A stretch of 64,000 nt of DNA, taken from Lactobacillus sp. ESL0246 (GTDB taxonomy: Bacteria > Bacillota > Bacilli > Lactobacillales > Lactobacillaceae). The position numbers and the translations under genes were made by a program. The DNA lies in the NCBI RefSeq assembly GCF_003692965.1, contig NZ_REHC01000002.1, forward strand, positions 20,935 to 84,934, read 5' to 3'. Below are positions 1 to 8,999 of the stretch, one piece after another. Below the pieces are notes generated by a model that did no database searches, had not been told where the DNA came from, and was given only the letters and a program-made list of their open reading frames with translations. Numbering within the stretch: position 1 is the first letter of the stretch; every line of letters begins with the position of its first letter.

Positions 1-217
1 GTGCGACAATTTCGTCACTAATTGTAAAGAACTCAACATGAACGTTGTTTGAACCTAATTCGAGTAAATCTTTTTGGTGTTGTTGACTTAAATCCTGACA
101 TAAAAAGTAAATTGTATAGTCTTTTTGAGGGTTAGTATGCTTTACCAAAGAATGAAGCGAAACTGCCGCATATTTTGTAAAGTCATCACTGATAGCATAA
201 AAAATAGGTATAGTCAT
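1..217 (-). CDS. Glycosyltransferase family 8, N-terminal part only (cut by window edge)
   Basis: The leftward reading frame starts at an ATG at 217 behind a GGAGAA ribosome binding site and runs open off the window edge, giving 72 residues. The N-terminus (MTIPIFYAISDDF, then a conserved SLHSL segment and YTIYFLCQDLS) has the shape of GT8 retaining glycosyltransferases, which transfer sugars from nucleotide-sugar donors to surface glycans or glycoproteins. It follows another GT8-like gene with an 18-nt gap on the same strand, so the two are probably co-transcribed. The DxD metal motif lies outside the window. Family assignment is likely; substrate is unknown. Confidence 0.7.
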   Translation of the reverse strand, partial: MTIPIFYAISDDFTKYAAVSLHSLVKHTNPQKDYTIYFLCQDLSQQHQKDLLELGSNNVHVEFFTISDEIVA

Positions 218-235
218 AATTTTCTCCGAAATATA

Positions 236-1075
236 TTACTTTTTAATTAGATTCTCTTTTAAATCGAGATACTGTTCCAAGATATCATCATATTCATATA
301 ATTTTAGCACATCATGAACTCGTTGCACTTCCCAAGGCTTAACTGTCAAAGTATGGAAGAAAGGCCAAAAGCGAAAACTGGTAGTAAAATGTTGAATTAC
401 AGTGTCAGATTGTAAGTGATACTGTTCGTTGTAGCGTCGGGGAGCAATTTTTTTCTTTTGCGCAAAATGATTGAGTGCTGATTGATCAGGCATAAAAACA
501 GTTCGTGTTTGTAGTAAATAGCGAATTTTACTAAATAGATTTGTGTTTCTGATTTCCACTAAATTAAGTAATAGTACCCCAGAATTAATGTAATCAAATA
601 TTTTATGTTGATGTAAGTTGTGAAAGAAGAATCGTCCCCAATAATCAAGAACCCCAATAAATTCGGTATTTGTTAAATCTTGTTGGTAAAATTCAGTAAG
701 ACTCCGGCGATCGATAATGTCAGCGTCAAGATAAAGAATCTTCTCTGGCAATTGTGGAACTTCATCCGCATATAGTCTAAGCATAGCATAGGGAGTAAAA
801 TGTGTGCTCATATTAGCAAGCAGTGGCTCTTTAACGAAGAGTTCAGTACAGTCGATCAAATTTAAAGTGTTTTGTGGATTGTGCTTAATGAGAATAGTCT
901 TGAGATAATCAGCTGCATGTTTGCTAAAAGGCTGAAACTTCTTTCGGTGACTTTGAGTGTACATTGTCAAAATATAAATGTGGAGTTCATTAGCAGCACT
1001 ATTTTTTAACAAGGAAAGAATAGCGATTAAAATTCCATCTTCAGCATGATGATCACCACAAAAAAGAATATTCAT
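236..1075 (-). CDS. Glycosyltransferase family 8 protein
   Basis: A 279-aa protein starting behind AAGGAG. The N-terminal strand MNILFCGD, the LYLDADIID segment around residue 115 (DxD metal/nucleotide-sugar motif) and the YINSGVLLLNL segment around residue 165 are typical GT8 landmarks. It probably transfers a hexose from a UDP-sugar to a cell-surface acceptor at the cytoplasmic membrane. It sits between a plsC-like acyltransferase (15-nt gap upstream) and a second GT8 gene (18-nt gap downstream), suggesting a small leftward operon for glycolipid or surface glycan synthesis. Acceptor and sugar cannot be read from sequence. Confidence 0.8.
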   Translation of the reverse strand: MNILFCGDHHAEDGILIAILSLLKNSAANELHIYILTMYTQSHRKKFQPFSKHAADYLKTILIKHNPQNTLNLIDCTELFVKEPLLANMSTHFTPYAMLRLYADEVPQLPEKILYLDADIIDRRSLTEFYQQDLTNTEFIGVLDYWGRFFFHNLHQHKIFDYINSGVLLLNLVEIRNTNLFSKIRYLLQTRTVFMPDQSALNHFAQKKKIAPRRYNEQYHLQSDTVIQHFTTSFRFWPFFHTLTVKPWEVQRVHDVLKLYEYDDILEQYLDLKENLIKK

Positions 1076-1090
1076 TTGGAACTCCTTAAA

Positions 1091-1852
1091 TTAAATTTTT
1101 TCATACGTATAATACTCGTAATTGCTTTGTGCTGCCCTTTTTTTCATTGTGAGATAAATTTGATCGTGCAATTTTTGTTGAGCCATCTTTTGACTAAGAT
1201 GAAGATCAGAATAATACGGACCATCAAGATAAACAGTGATTTGTGGCCGCATGCCATGCTTAGGTTTTGAATAGGTTGTAGTCATGACAAAACTTGGAGC
1301 ATTAAGCATAATTGGAAAGTGCATGCTGGTTGAAGGAAATGGACGAATCTTAGTGTAATATGGCCAAACGTGGGCCTCAGGATAGATTACAACGACCTTA
1401 TTTTTGTGAATAATATACTTTACGGCATGGATTAGGTTAGCAGTTTGTTTGACAGTCTGTCCCACTGGTAAACCAAAATAGGGTAAAACAAGTTTTCCCA
1501 AGATGGGGATGCCCCAATTAGCTTGTGAGCCAATGGCATAATATTTTCTAGCTGGAATAATACTGAGTGGTAAGATAACATCACCAAAAGGCTGGGTGTG
1601 GTTGCCATAAATAAAGTAACCTTGTTGAGCAACTGTATGAAGTTTATTTGCTCCCGCTATGCGAATATCCATTATTAATTTAGTATAAATCAAGCTAATG
1701 ATAGATGCAGTTGGTCGAATGATAGCAGACCAAATTTTGCTACCAAGAGAAGTAGGGAAAATTGAATAAGTATCAGGTAAATGATAGTTTTGCGTGTGAG
1801 TAGTTACAACATCATCACTTAAGTAATGATAACGAAATTTTTTCTTTCCCAT
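1091..1852 (-). CDS. plsC: PlsC-family 1-acylglycerol-3-phosphate acyltransferase
   Basis: A 253-aa protein with the lysophosphatidate acyltransferase signatures: NHTQPFGD around residue 84 as the catalytic His/Asp block and YPEAHVWPY around residue 158 as the glycerophosphate-binding block. The family transfers an acyl chain to lysophosphatidic acid to make phosphatidic acid at the membrane. The His-to-Asp spacing is five residues rather than the canonical four, a divergent version of the motif. It starts behind AAAGGATAA and heads the leftward GT8 cluster. An alternative is an acyltransferase acting on a glycolipid made by those neighbours. Gene symbol denotes the family. Confidence 0.8.
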   Translation of the reverse strand: MGKKKFRYHYLSDDVVTTHTQNYHLPDTYSIFPTSLGSKIWSAIIRPTASIISLIYTKLIMDIRIAGANKLHTVAQQGYFIYGNHTQPFGDVILPLSIIPARKYYAIGSQANWGIPILGKLVLPYFGLPVGQTVKQTANLIHAVKYIIHKNKVVVIYPEAHVWPYYTKIRPFPSTSMHFPIMLNAPSFVMTTTYSKPKHGMRPQITVYLDGPYYSDLHLSQKMAQQKLHDQIYLTMKKRAAQSNYEYYTYEKI

Positions 1853-1976
1853 AAATTATCCTTTCAATACTAAATAATTTTATCATGAATTTTTAAGTTT
1901 AAAAAGAGAGGTATATTACTCAGAAAAAGAAAGTTATTACACAATGATATTTCATTTACTATAGCAAACGTTATTT

Positions 1977-2047
1977 GTAATTACGTTTTTTGAATTTTTG
2001 GTTTGATTTCGCTTACAATATTGCTTAGAATTATATTATGTAATTAC
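1977..2047. promoter_or_regulatory. Two copies of palindrome GTAATTAC upstream of deoC
   Basis: The 8-bp palindrome GTAATTAC occurs at 1977-1984 and again at 2040-2047, the latter directly before the AAAGGAG ribosome binding site of deoC. A pair of identical palindromes 63 bp apart flanking the probable promoter is a reasonable operator candidate. The regulator is unknown; the GntR-family gene downstream is a candidate by proximity only. Confidence 0.3.
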
Positions 2048-2061
2048 AAAAGGAGAAAAAG

Positions 2062-2769
2062 ATGAAATATACTATTGATGATTTTGCTCAATTAATTGAT
2101 CATACAAATTTGCATGCGAACGCGACAGAAGCCGATATGAAAAAACTTTGTGATGAAGCAAAAAAATATCATTTTAAAATGGTAGCGATTAACCAAGTAC
2201 AATCAAAATTTTGTGCAAAACAATTAGAACAAACAGATATTGATACTGGTGCGGCAATTAGTTTTCCATTAGGTCAAACAACTATCGCATGTAAGGTAGC
2301 AGAAACAAAGGATGCTTTATTAAACGGTGCAAATGAAATAGATTATGTGGTCAATTTAACACAAGTACGGCAGCACAACTGGACATATATTGCAGATGAA
2401 ATGAATCAAATGGTTGAGTTGTGTCATACCCATCAAGTACCATGTAAAGTAATTTTTGAAAATTGTTATCTATCAAAAGATGAAATTAAGCAATTAGCTT
2501 TAATTGCCAAAAAAGTTAAACCAGATTTTATTAAAACTTCTACTGGTTTTGGTACATCAGGTGCTAAAGTAGAGGATGTTAAATTGATGAAAGAAATTGT
2601 TGGTTCAGATGTGAAAGTCAAGGCGGCTGGCGGGATTCGTAATAGCGATGATTTTTTAGCATTGATTGCAGCTGGCGCAGAAAGAATTGGCACTAGCTCT
2701 GGTATTAAAATTATAGAAGCACTAAAAAAGCGTTTTAAAGAAGATAATATTGAATCGCTTAAAATCTAA
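2062..2769 (+). CDS. deoC: Deoxyribose-phosphate aldolase
   Basis: A 235-aa class I aldolase that splits 2-deoxy-D-ribose 5-phosphate into glyceraldehyde 3-phosphate and acetaldehyde in deoxynucleoside catabolism. Visible landmarks are LIDHTNL near the N-terminus, the Schiff-base lysine in [13 protein letters not shown] (around residue 157), the second active-site lysine in KVKAAGGIR and the phosphate-binding GTSSG. Length fits the family. It has a strong AAAGGAG ribosome binding site and its own terminator. No other deo gene is adjacent, so it looks monocistronic. Assignment is very secure. Confidence 0.97.
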   Translation: MKYTIDDFAQLIDHTNLHANATEADMKKLCDEAKKYHFKMVAINQVQSKFCAKQLEQTDIDTGAAISFPLGQTTIACKVAETKDALLNGANEIDYVVNLTQVRQHNWTYIADEMNQMVELCHTHQVPCKVIFENCYLSKDEIKQLALIAKKVKPDFIKTSTGFGTSGAKVEDVKLMKEIVGSDVKVKAAGGIRNSDDFLALIAAGAERIGTSSGIKIIEALKKRFKEDNIESLKI

Positions 2770-2785
2770 TTTTTTTAATTTAAAC

Positions 2786-2831
2786 GAAATCAGTATGAGC
2801 AAAATTAAATTTTACTCATACTGATTTTTTG
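2786..2831 (+). terminator. Rho-independent terminator after deoC
   Basis: AATCAGTATGAG and CTCATACTGATT form a 12-bp stem followed by a T run, 17 nt past the deoC stop. Confidence 0.85.
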
Positions 2832-2872
2832 ATGTGAATGGTATACTGATTAAATAATGATATAAATAGAAA

Positions 2873-3607
2873 GTGATCGAAGTCAAATTGGCAAAAACAG
2901 GTAATCCTAAATATCAAATTATTGCTGAAGATCTTTTGCATAAAATTCAAACGGGAATTTACCCCCAAGACTCAATTATTCCACCTGAAATTGAATTGGC
3001 AAACTATTATCAAGTAAGTCGGCCAACTGTGCGGCAGGCTATTTCTACTTTAGTCAATCAAGGTTATTTAGAACGCTATCGCAAACGTGGCACAGTGGTT
3101 AAAAGAGTTAAAATTGAACAAGAGTTTACTCACTTAATTGAAAGTTACGGCAAAGAAATGAGTGCTAAGGGAATTTACCCTAAAACTAATTTATTATATT
3201 TTCAAGAAGAAAAAGCAAACGAAGAAATTAGTGTCAATTTAAATATCGAGCCACAAACGCCTGTCTTTAAGTTAGTACGTCTACGTTATGCTGACGAACA
3301 GCCCATTGTTTTAGTGACAACTTATATACCGAAAATACGGGTACCAGAACTACTCAAGTATAACTTTGCTCAAGAATCTTTATATGATGTATTAGAAAAG
3401 TATAACTTGAAAGTAACACATGTCATTAGAAAACTTGAAGTAATGGAGGCTGATGAAACCACGGCTAACTTGTTAAATATTGCAGTTAAACAACCAATAT
3501 TTTACTTTCATACACAGGGATTGACAGTAGATGAGAGTCCGATTGAGTATTCAATCGCCAAGTATCGTGGTGATATAAATTCGTTTGTAATTGATGTTCA
3601 ACGGTAG
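2873..3607 (+). CDS. GntR-family transcriptional regulator, HutC/UTRA type
   Basis: A 244-aa protein with an N-terminal winged helix-turn-helix (PPEIELANYYQVSRPTVRQA, about residues 38-57) and a UTRA ligand-binding domain from about residue 95 to the end, including FKLVRLRYADEQP and the terminal PIEYSIAKYRGD. HutC-type regulators bind small metabolites, often phosphosugars, and usually repress transport or catabolic genes. The GTG start at 2873 has no clear ribosome binding site; a TTG at 2888 is an alternative. The target is not evident; deoC upstream is separated by a terminator. Confidence 0.85.
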   Translation: MIEVKLAKTGNPKYQIIAEDLLHKIQTGIYPQDSIIPPEIELANYYQVSRPTVRQAISTLVNQGYLERYRKRGTVVKRVKIEQEFTHLIESYGKEMSAKGIYPKTNLLYFQEEKANEEISVNLNIEPQTPVFKLVRLRYADEQPIVLVTTYIPKIRVPELLKYNFAQESLYDVLEKYNLKVTHVIRKLEVMEADETTANLLNIAVKQPIFYFHTQGLTVDESPIEYSIAKYRGDINSFVIDVQR

Positions 3608-3724
3608 CTTCTAAACAGTTAAATTATGCCTTGTAACTGCGCAAATAACTATTGAACAAGTTTTTTTAATAAATACAAGCTCACTTAATTTTGATGGTTG
3701 GTCAAAAAAATAAGTTTTAAAAAC

Positions 3725-3757
3725 AAAAAAACACTGCAACAAAGCAGTGCTTTTTCT
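3725..3757 (-). terminator. Terminator of tRNA-Lys copy 1 (bidirectional)
   Basis: CACTGC and GCAGTG pair around an AACAAA loop, with A and T runs on the two sides. It lies directly 3' of the leftward tRNA. Confidence 0.75.
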
Positions 3758-3762
3758 ATTGA

Positions 3763-3835
3763 TGGGTGGCCAGGGGTTCGAACCCTGGACCCACGGATTA
3801 AGAGTCCGTTGCTCTGCCAGCTGAGCTAGCCACCC
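3763..3835 (-). tRNA. tRNA-Lys (anticodon CTT), copy 1
   Basis: Read leftward, a full 73-nt cloverleaf is present. The acceptor stem GGGTGGC pairs with GCCACCC with discriminator A; the D arm is GCTCAGCTGGCAGAGC; the anticodon loop CTCTTAA gives anticodon CTT; the T arm is CAGGGTTCGAACCCTG. It decodes AAG lysine codons. CCA is not encoded. A terminator follows. Confidence 0.95.
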
Positions 3836-3956
3836 ATTTATTTCTGTTGACAGTTAAACATATTAGCAATTATTTTCGATTTTGGCAAGTAATTTTTGCA
3901 AAAAAGAGGAAACTAGAATTAAATTCATCTTTAATTCTAGTTTAAACAGAGGGTAA

Positions 3957-3990
3957 CAAAAAAGCACCGCCTTCTCGCAGTGCTTCTTTT
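3957..3990 (-). terminator. Terminator of tRNA-Lys copy 2
   Basis: Leftward, AGCACTGC pairs with GCGGTGCT (one G-T pair) around a short loop, followed by a T run, immediately 3' of the second tRNA. Confidence 0.75.
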
Positions 3991-3993
3991 TAA

Positions 3994-4066
3994 TGGGTGG
4001 CCAGGGGTTCGAACCCTGGACCCACGGATTAAGAGTCCGTTGCTCTGCCAGCTGAGCTAGCCACCC
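3994..4066 (-). tRNA. tRNA-Lys (anticodon CTT), copy 2
   Basis: This 73-nt sequence is identical to the copy 231 bp to the left, with the same anticodon CTT and its own terminator. The two units look like a tandem duplication in which the tRNA has stayed identical while the terminators and spacers have diverged. Confidence 0.95.
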
Positions 4067-4153
4067 AAAATGTTATTATAAATAACCAACGAAAACTATT
4101 ATGCAATTTTTTAGGTTGGATTGCAAGCTTTTTATTAAATTTCTGTGATTTTT

Positions 4154-4196
4154 TTGGATAATGATCTAAAAATCAGTATAATATAGGCAAAGGAGG
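4154..4196 (+). promoter_or_regulatory. Promoter and ribosome binding site of the walRK operon
   Basis: TTGGAT at 4154-4159 and TATAAT at 4177-4182 are separated by 17 bp, followed by AAAGGAGG at 4189-4196, just before the walR ATG. This is a near-consensus sigma-A promoter with a very short leader. Confidence 0.75.
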
Positions 4197-4202
4197 TTTT
4201 CA

Positions 4203-4919
4203 ATGTCAAAGAAGATTCTCGTTGTTGACGATGAAAAACCAATTTCCGATATTATCAAATTTAATTTGACCAAGGAAGGTTTTGATGTTGACACTGCCTA
4301 TGATGGCGAAGAAGCAATTAAAAAAGTTGAGGACTATGATCCCGATTTAATGATTTTAGATTTAATGCTACCCAAAAAAGATGGATTAGAGGTCGCACGT
4401 GAGGTTCGCCAAACACATGATCTACCTATTATTATGGTAACAGCTAAAGATACTGAAATTGATAAGGTTTTAGGCTTGGAAATGGGTGCGGATGATTATG
4501 TTACTAAACCATTCTCTAATCGTGAATTGGTTGCACGTGTTAAGGCTAATCTGCGGCGTCGTAGTATTGCCAAAAAGGTTGAGAGTGACAGTGATAATAC
4601 TTCGACCAAAAATATCACAATTGGTAATTTAGTTATTATGCCCGATGCCTATATCGTTGAAAAGGAAGGCACCAAAATAGAGCTGACTCATCGTGAATTT
4701 GAGTTATTATATTATTTAGCGCAGCATATGGATCAGGTAATGACCAGAGAACATTTATTGCAGACAGTTTGGGGATATGATTATTTCGGCGATGTTCGGA
4801 CTGTTGATGTAACTGTTCATCGTTTGCGTGAAAAAATTGAAGATAACCCAATTCAGCCCCAGATTTTGGTGACTCGCCGTGGTGTAGGCTACTATGTGAA
4901 ACAGCCGAATGAAGATTAA
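4203..4919 (+). CDS. walR: Response regulator WalR (YycF)
   Basis: A 238-aa OmpR/PhoB-type response regulator. The receiver domain has the acidic pair DDE near residue 9, the phospho-acceptor Asp53 in MILDLMLP, the TAKD threonine and the KPFSNREL lysine. The C-terminal winged helix (about 140-235) contains [13 protein letters not shown] and [15 protein letters not shown]. WalR with WalK controls peptidoglycan hydrolases and cell-wall homeostasis and is usually essential in Firmicutes. It heads the walR-K-H-I-J operon. Assignment rests on sequence and perfectly conserved gene order. Confidence 0.96.
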   Translation: MSKKILVVDDEKPISDIIKFNLTKEGFDVDTAYDGEEAIKKVEDYDPDLMILDLMLPKKDGLEVAREVRQTHDLPIIMVTAKDTEIDKVLGLEMGADDYVTKPFSNRELVARVKANLRRRSIAKKVESDSDNTSTKNITIGNLVIMPDAYIVEKEGTKIELTHREFELLYYLAQHMDQVMTREHLLQTVWGYDYFGDVRTVDVTVHRLREKIEDNPIQPQILVTRRGVGYYVKQPNED

Positions 4920-4920
4920 C

Positions 4921-4966
4921 AAAGAAAGCCCGCAAAATTATTTTAGTGTGTGGCTTTCTTTTTTAG
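4921..4966 (+). terminator. Hairpin with T run between walR and walK (possible attenuator)
   Basis: AAGAAAGCC at 4922 pairs with GGCTTTCTT, with a second CGCA/TGTG pairing inside, followed by six Ts. It starts right after the walR stop and ends about 17 nt before walK. It has the form of an intrinsic terminator inside an operon, so partial termination could give more walR than walK transcript. Confidence 0.55.
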
Positions 4967-4982
4967 ATGAATTTTATAAATT

Positions 4983-6839
4983 ATGAAAAAACTCAAAAAA
5001 AAGTTTAAACACTTAACGATTTCAATTAACGCAACTTTGGCAATTGTTTTCATGGCTATGATTATTGCCACAATTGAAGTTATTGGAGTATATTTTACCA
5101 GACAACTTGAACAAAATAGTATTGAAAATTTTCAATCATCAATTCAAGTATTACCAATTGTTACGAACCAGCTTTCGGAACAGTTGGTGAAAGACAATAA
5201 ACATACTAATAGTAATTTGAACCGTATTGTCAACGATTATAGCAATGGTATAGGTACAATTAGTGAAATTATTGTTGTTGATAACAAGGATATTATTCGT
5301 GCAGTATCCAAACTTAATGATAAAAACCGTATAGGCCAGCGTGTCAATAATACTTTGGTTAAACAAGTCACGTCAACTGGACGTCAAGCAACTAAGGTAG
5401 TAAACGATCATGGTGATTATATGGTTCAAATTACGCCTCTAAACGCAGGAAATGGCTCAACTAACACTGTGGGTGCGATTTATGTACGAGCCTCGATGCA
5501 AGGGGTTTTTAATGATTTGCGTAATATTTCGCTAATGTTTTTGGTTACTTCTTTAGTTGCTGCGGTATTGGGTGCAATATTGTCACTAGTGGTCTCACAC
5601 GCGATTACTAAACCAATCGAAGAGATGCAAAGTCAGGCATTAAATATAGCTGACGGTGATTATTCAAGTCAGGTAAAAATATATTCAAATGATGAGTTAG
5701 GCCAATTGGGGCAAGCTTTTAATACTTTGTCAGTTAGAATTGAGCGTTCGCAGGAAGAATCTGAAAGTGAGCAGCGTCGACTGGATAGTATTTTATCGCA
5801 CATGAGCGATGGGGTATTGGCTATGGATCGTCATGGTAATGTTAATGTTGTAAATCAAATGGCACTTAACTTTTTAAGTATGAGTAAAGACGATATTATT
5901 AATAAACCAATTGCAACGGTTCTTGGTTTAAAGGAATCTTCACAGGATTTAATTACTAATCAAAAAGGAATTGTTATTACTATTAATGCGGGAAGTCGTG
6001 ATGAGGTTATTTTGCATGCTAGTTTTTCCCTTATTAAACGGGTAACTGGTTTTGTTTCGGGGAGTGTTTGTGTTTTACATGATATTACTGAGCAACAAAA
6101 AAATGAAAATTCACAAAAACAATTTGTTTCTAATGTTTCTCATGAATTGCGAACACCCCTCACGAGTATGCATGCCTATATTGAAACTTTAAATGAAGGA
6201 GCTTGGAAAGATCCAGAAGTAGCTCCCAAGTTTTTGCAAGTTACGCAAGAAGAGACTGAACGTATGATTCGGATGATTAGCGAATTACTAAGTTTGTCTC
6301 GAATGGATCGAGGTGCGGCCAAGCTGGAATTTGAGTGGGTCAACTTTAATGATTTTGTTGCTCATATTTTGGATCGGTTTGACATGATTGTAAAATCAAA
6401 TGAAAAAGAAGATAAAAAGAAGTATACGATTATCAGGCAATTAGGGACACAAGCACTATGGGTTGAAATTGATACTGATAAAATGGCGCAAGTTATCGAC
6501 AATATTATGAATAATGCGATTAAATATTCTCCTAATGGAGGCATAATTACAGTTAATTTGAGCCATAAACAAGACAGAATAATTCTAAGCATTACAGATC
6601 AAGGGTTAGGAATACCACACGAAGATTTAAATAAGATTTTTGACCGCTTTTACCGTGTAGACAAGGCACGTTCAAGAGCGCAAGGTGGCACAGGATTAGG
6701 TTTGGCAATCGCCAAAGAGATAGTAGATAAACATCATGGTCAACTTTGGGCTAAAAGCAAAGAAGGGAAAGGCTCGACTTTTTACGTTTCTTTGCCTTAT
6801 GAGCCAATGAGTGAAGGGGATGATTGGGATGAAGTCTAG
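4983..6839 (+). CDS. walK: Sensor histidine kinase WalK (YycG)
   Basis: A 618-aa membrane kinase. Order: transmembrane helix (about 15-36), extracellular sensor region (37-180), second transmembrane helix (about 183-206), HAMP, PAS (about 265-365), HisKA with phospho-acceptor His387 in VSHELRTP, and a HATPase domain with NNAIKYSP, DQGLGIP and GGTGLGLAIAKE. It senses cell-wall state and phosphorylates WalR. Domain order matches the family exactly. The 3' end overlaps walH. It has no obvious ribosome binding site directly upstream, which may keep its level below that of walR. Confidence 0.96.
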   Translation: MKKLKKKFKHLTISINATLAIVFMAMIIATIEVIGVYFTRQLEQNSIENFQSSIQVLPIVTNQLSEQLVKDNKHTNSNLNRIVNDYSNGIGTISEIIVVDNKDIIRAVSKLNDKNRIGQRVNNTLVKQVTSTGRQATKVVNDHGDYMVQITPLNAGNGSTNTVGAIYVRASMQGVFNDLRNISLMFLVTSLVAAVLGAILSLVVSHAITKPIEEMQSQALNIADGDYSSQVKIYSNDELGQLGQAFNTLSVRIERSQEESESEQRRLDSILSHMSDGVLAMDRHGNVNVVNQMALNFLSMSKDDIINKPIATVLGLKESSQDLITNQKGIVITINAGSRDEVILHASFSLIKRVTGFVSGSVCVLHDITEQQKNENSQKQFVSNVSHELRTPLTSMHAYIETLNEGAWKDPEVAPKFLQVTQEETERMIRMISELLSLSRMDRGAAKLEFEWVNFNDFVAHILDRFDMIVKSNEKEDKKKYTIIRQLGTQALWVEIDTDKMAQVIDNIMNNAIKYSPNGGIITVNLSHKQDRIILSITDQGLGIPHEDLNKIFDRFYRVDKARSRAQGGTGLGLAIAKEIVDKHHGQLWAKSKEGKGSTFYVSLPYEPMSEGDDWDEV

Positions 6840-8160
6840 GTTTAAACTAGGGGATATTTTATTACTATTAGGAACACTATTTGTTTTTATTTTATCAATT
6901 ATCCTATGGATTTTTATTATGACTAATGATCAATATTTTAGTCATATTAATCAAACTAATAACGTTACAGACCAAGAGCATAATCGTAATCGGATAGCTT
7001 CTAATTTATATATTCCTACTAGTTCATATGGTTTTAAAAATGGTCAGCTTAACCGATTATATGATTCAAAAAAAAATCTATCACTGGAATTTGTTAATGA
7101 ATTGAAGGATGTCAAATATCGGAATATTGAGCAAGCTAGTATTGGCCAAGAAAATTATGAACAATTTCTTAATAATCCCAAATATATTCAACTGACTTTT
7201 CCCAATGAAATTAGTGCAGATGTTCTTACAAAGAAGAAGTTAACTCAAATTAATCCAAAATTTCGGCGCATATTTATTTCAAATAATAACCATTACTTTT
7301 ATTTAGGAAATGATCGAACGTTTACCATCTATCGTATTGATCTGTATAATGCTAACTTTTCACGGTTACGTAGCTTTGCGCGTAATGCACAAGGCAAGTT
7401 ACCTGTCAAATTTGTCCATTTAAAAGACAACTATGAAGTTTTTTATACACAACAGCAACATTGGCGAGTTTATAGTTACTTGACCAATAGTCAAAATAAT
7501 TCATATTTTGTATCGCGACTTTTAGGAACAGCTCATGTGACGGCTCGCTCAAATAAAAATGGCTGGACGACATATTCACTTAATTACTACACTAAATTAC
7601 GTGTGCCACAAAATAGTACTAATCGTCATAACTTTTTATACACACGTTATGAAAAAAGTCAGGCCAAAACTGTGAGTGACCAACTTTTAGATAGTGTGGA
7701 ATACGTTCATAAAATAGGTTTGAGTGAACAGGATTTACGCTACTTTGATTTTGGTGATGGTTCAGTTGACTATATTAATTATATCGAAGGGCTTCCGGTT
7801 TTTATGGATGATCACAATGTGCAAGTAAAGACAACTTTTACGCAGGATGCTGTTGAATTAGCATTTAATAATATTGATTTACAGATCCCGATTCCATTTG
7901 ATGGTCAAACGCGTACATTGCCGCCTAGTGCAGAAGTAATGCAGAGTTTGATTGCTGCTGGTATGAAAAAGTCGGAAATTCAACGAGTAATCGTTGCTTT
8001 CCGCGTCGAGCAAGATAATAGTCATGATAATTTGATTAATTTGATTCCTGTATATTATGTTAAAGCTTATGACCAATGGAGAAGTGTTTCTGAATGGGGA
8101 AAGCAGAATTTTAGTAATTTAAACAAAATCAGTTCAGTAAAATCAGAAGAGGGGAAATAG
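6829..8160 (+). CDS. walH: WalH (YycH) regulatory protein of the WalRK system
   Basis: A protein of about 443 aa with one N-terminal membrane helix (LGDILLLLGTLFVFILSIIL) and a large extracytoplasmic part, matching YycH in size, topology and position. YycH with YycI binds WalK in the membrane and tunes its activity. I place the start at ATG 6829, eleven bases inside the walK end, because GAAGGGG lies at a good distance; GTG 6811 and ATG 6820 are alternatives. Sequence conservation in this family is low, so position carries much of the weight. Confidence 0.88.
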   Translation: MKSRFKLGDILLLLGTLFVFILSIILWIFIMTNDQYFSHINQTNNVTDQEHNRNRIASNLYIPTSSYGFKNGQLNRLYDSKKNLSLEFVNELKDVKYRNIEQASIGQENYEQFLNNPKYIQLTFPNEISADVLTKKKLTQINPKFRRIFISNNNHYFYLGNDRTFTIYRIDLYNANFSRLRSFARNAQGKLPVKFVHLKDNYEVFYTQQQHWRVYSYLTNSQNNSYFVSRLLGTAHVTARSNKNGWTTYSLNYYTKLRVPQNSTNRHNFLYTRYEKSQAKTVSDQLLDSVEYVHKIGLSEQDLRYFDFGDGSVDYINYIEGLPVFMDDHNVQVKTTFTQDAVELAFNNIDLQIPIPFDGQTRTLPPSAEVMQSLIAAGMKKSEIQRVIVAFRVEQDNSHDNLINLIPVYYVKAYDQWRSVSEWGKQNFSNLNKISSVKSEEGK

Positions 8161-8161
8161 G

Positions 8162-8983
8162 ATGGATCGAAAAAGAATTGAGTGGCTGATCTTTGTTATT
8201 TTCTTATTAATTGACCTTTACCTTGGATTTGAGATTTGGCGTTCACCAATTAGTTTAGGCAATACATCTGGCTTAACGACTACCAGCATTCGATCAGAGA
8301 TGAGAGCAGATGGAATTGATCTTCCGCCACATATTTCACATAAACAGCAGTCGGGCTACTATTTGGCCGCTAGAAAACATGACTATCTTTCCCCCAAGGC
8401 AGATAGTTTAACAAACGTAAGCATTCACTATTCAAAAAATGATAATGAATTAACAGGTACGCCCAAAGCTCTTGTTTTATCTAGCGGTAACAAGAAAAAA
8501 ACTTTGCAACAATTAGAGGATTTTAAGAACGATCCAAGAAATGTTCCTTATGGTAAACAGTTCAAATATAATCCAAGTCTATCAAGTGAAACTACATATT
8601 GCTATGTTCAAACTACAGATTATGGACCAATTTATGATAACGATGCGCAGTTAACTATTAATGTACATGCTGGTCAAATTGTTAACTATACGATTTCTTA
8701 TATGGGTCCAATTAGTGCAGTTCGTGAGCCACAATTGATCATTAGTGCATGGCATGCAGTTAAAGCAATGTATACTGATCGTGAAATTGTCAATAATTCA
8801 CGTGTCTTGAAGGTTAGTCTTGGTTACTCAAAATTAACAGAAGTTCGTGGTAATATAATTTTGCTTCCAACTTGGTTAATTTTAGTCGAAAATAAAACAA
8901 CTAAAAATATAACGGTTAAAAGAGTTAATGCTTTCACAGCACAAATCTTGCAAGGTAGCTCGTATAATATCCAAAAAAATTAG
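8162..8983 (+). CDS. walI: WalI (YycI) regulatory protein
   Basis: A 273-aa protein with one N-terminal membrane anchor (IEWLIFVIFLLIDLYLGFEIW) and an extracytoplasmic YycI domain. It starts one base after the walH stop and precedes walJ, the standard operon order. It forms a complex with WalH that modulates WalK at the membrane. Confidence 0.9.
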   Translation: MDRKRIEWLIFVIFLLIDLYLGFEIWRSPISLGNTSGLTTTSIRSEMRADGIDLPPHISHKQQSGYYLAARKHDYLSPKADSLTNVSIHYSKNDNELTGTPKALVLSSGNKKKTLQQLEDFKNDPRNVPYGKQFKYNPSLSSETTYCYVQTTDYGPIYDNDAQLTINVHAGQIVNYTISYMGPISAVREPQLIISAWHAVKAMYTDREIVNNSRVLKVSLGYSKLTEVRGNIILLPTWLILVENKTTKNITVKRVNAFTAQILQGSSYNIQKN

Positions 8984-8999
8984 AAAGAAGGTAGCTGTT

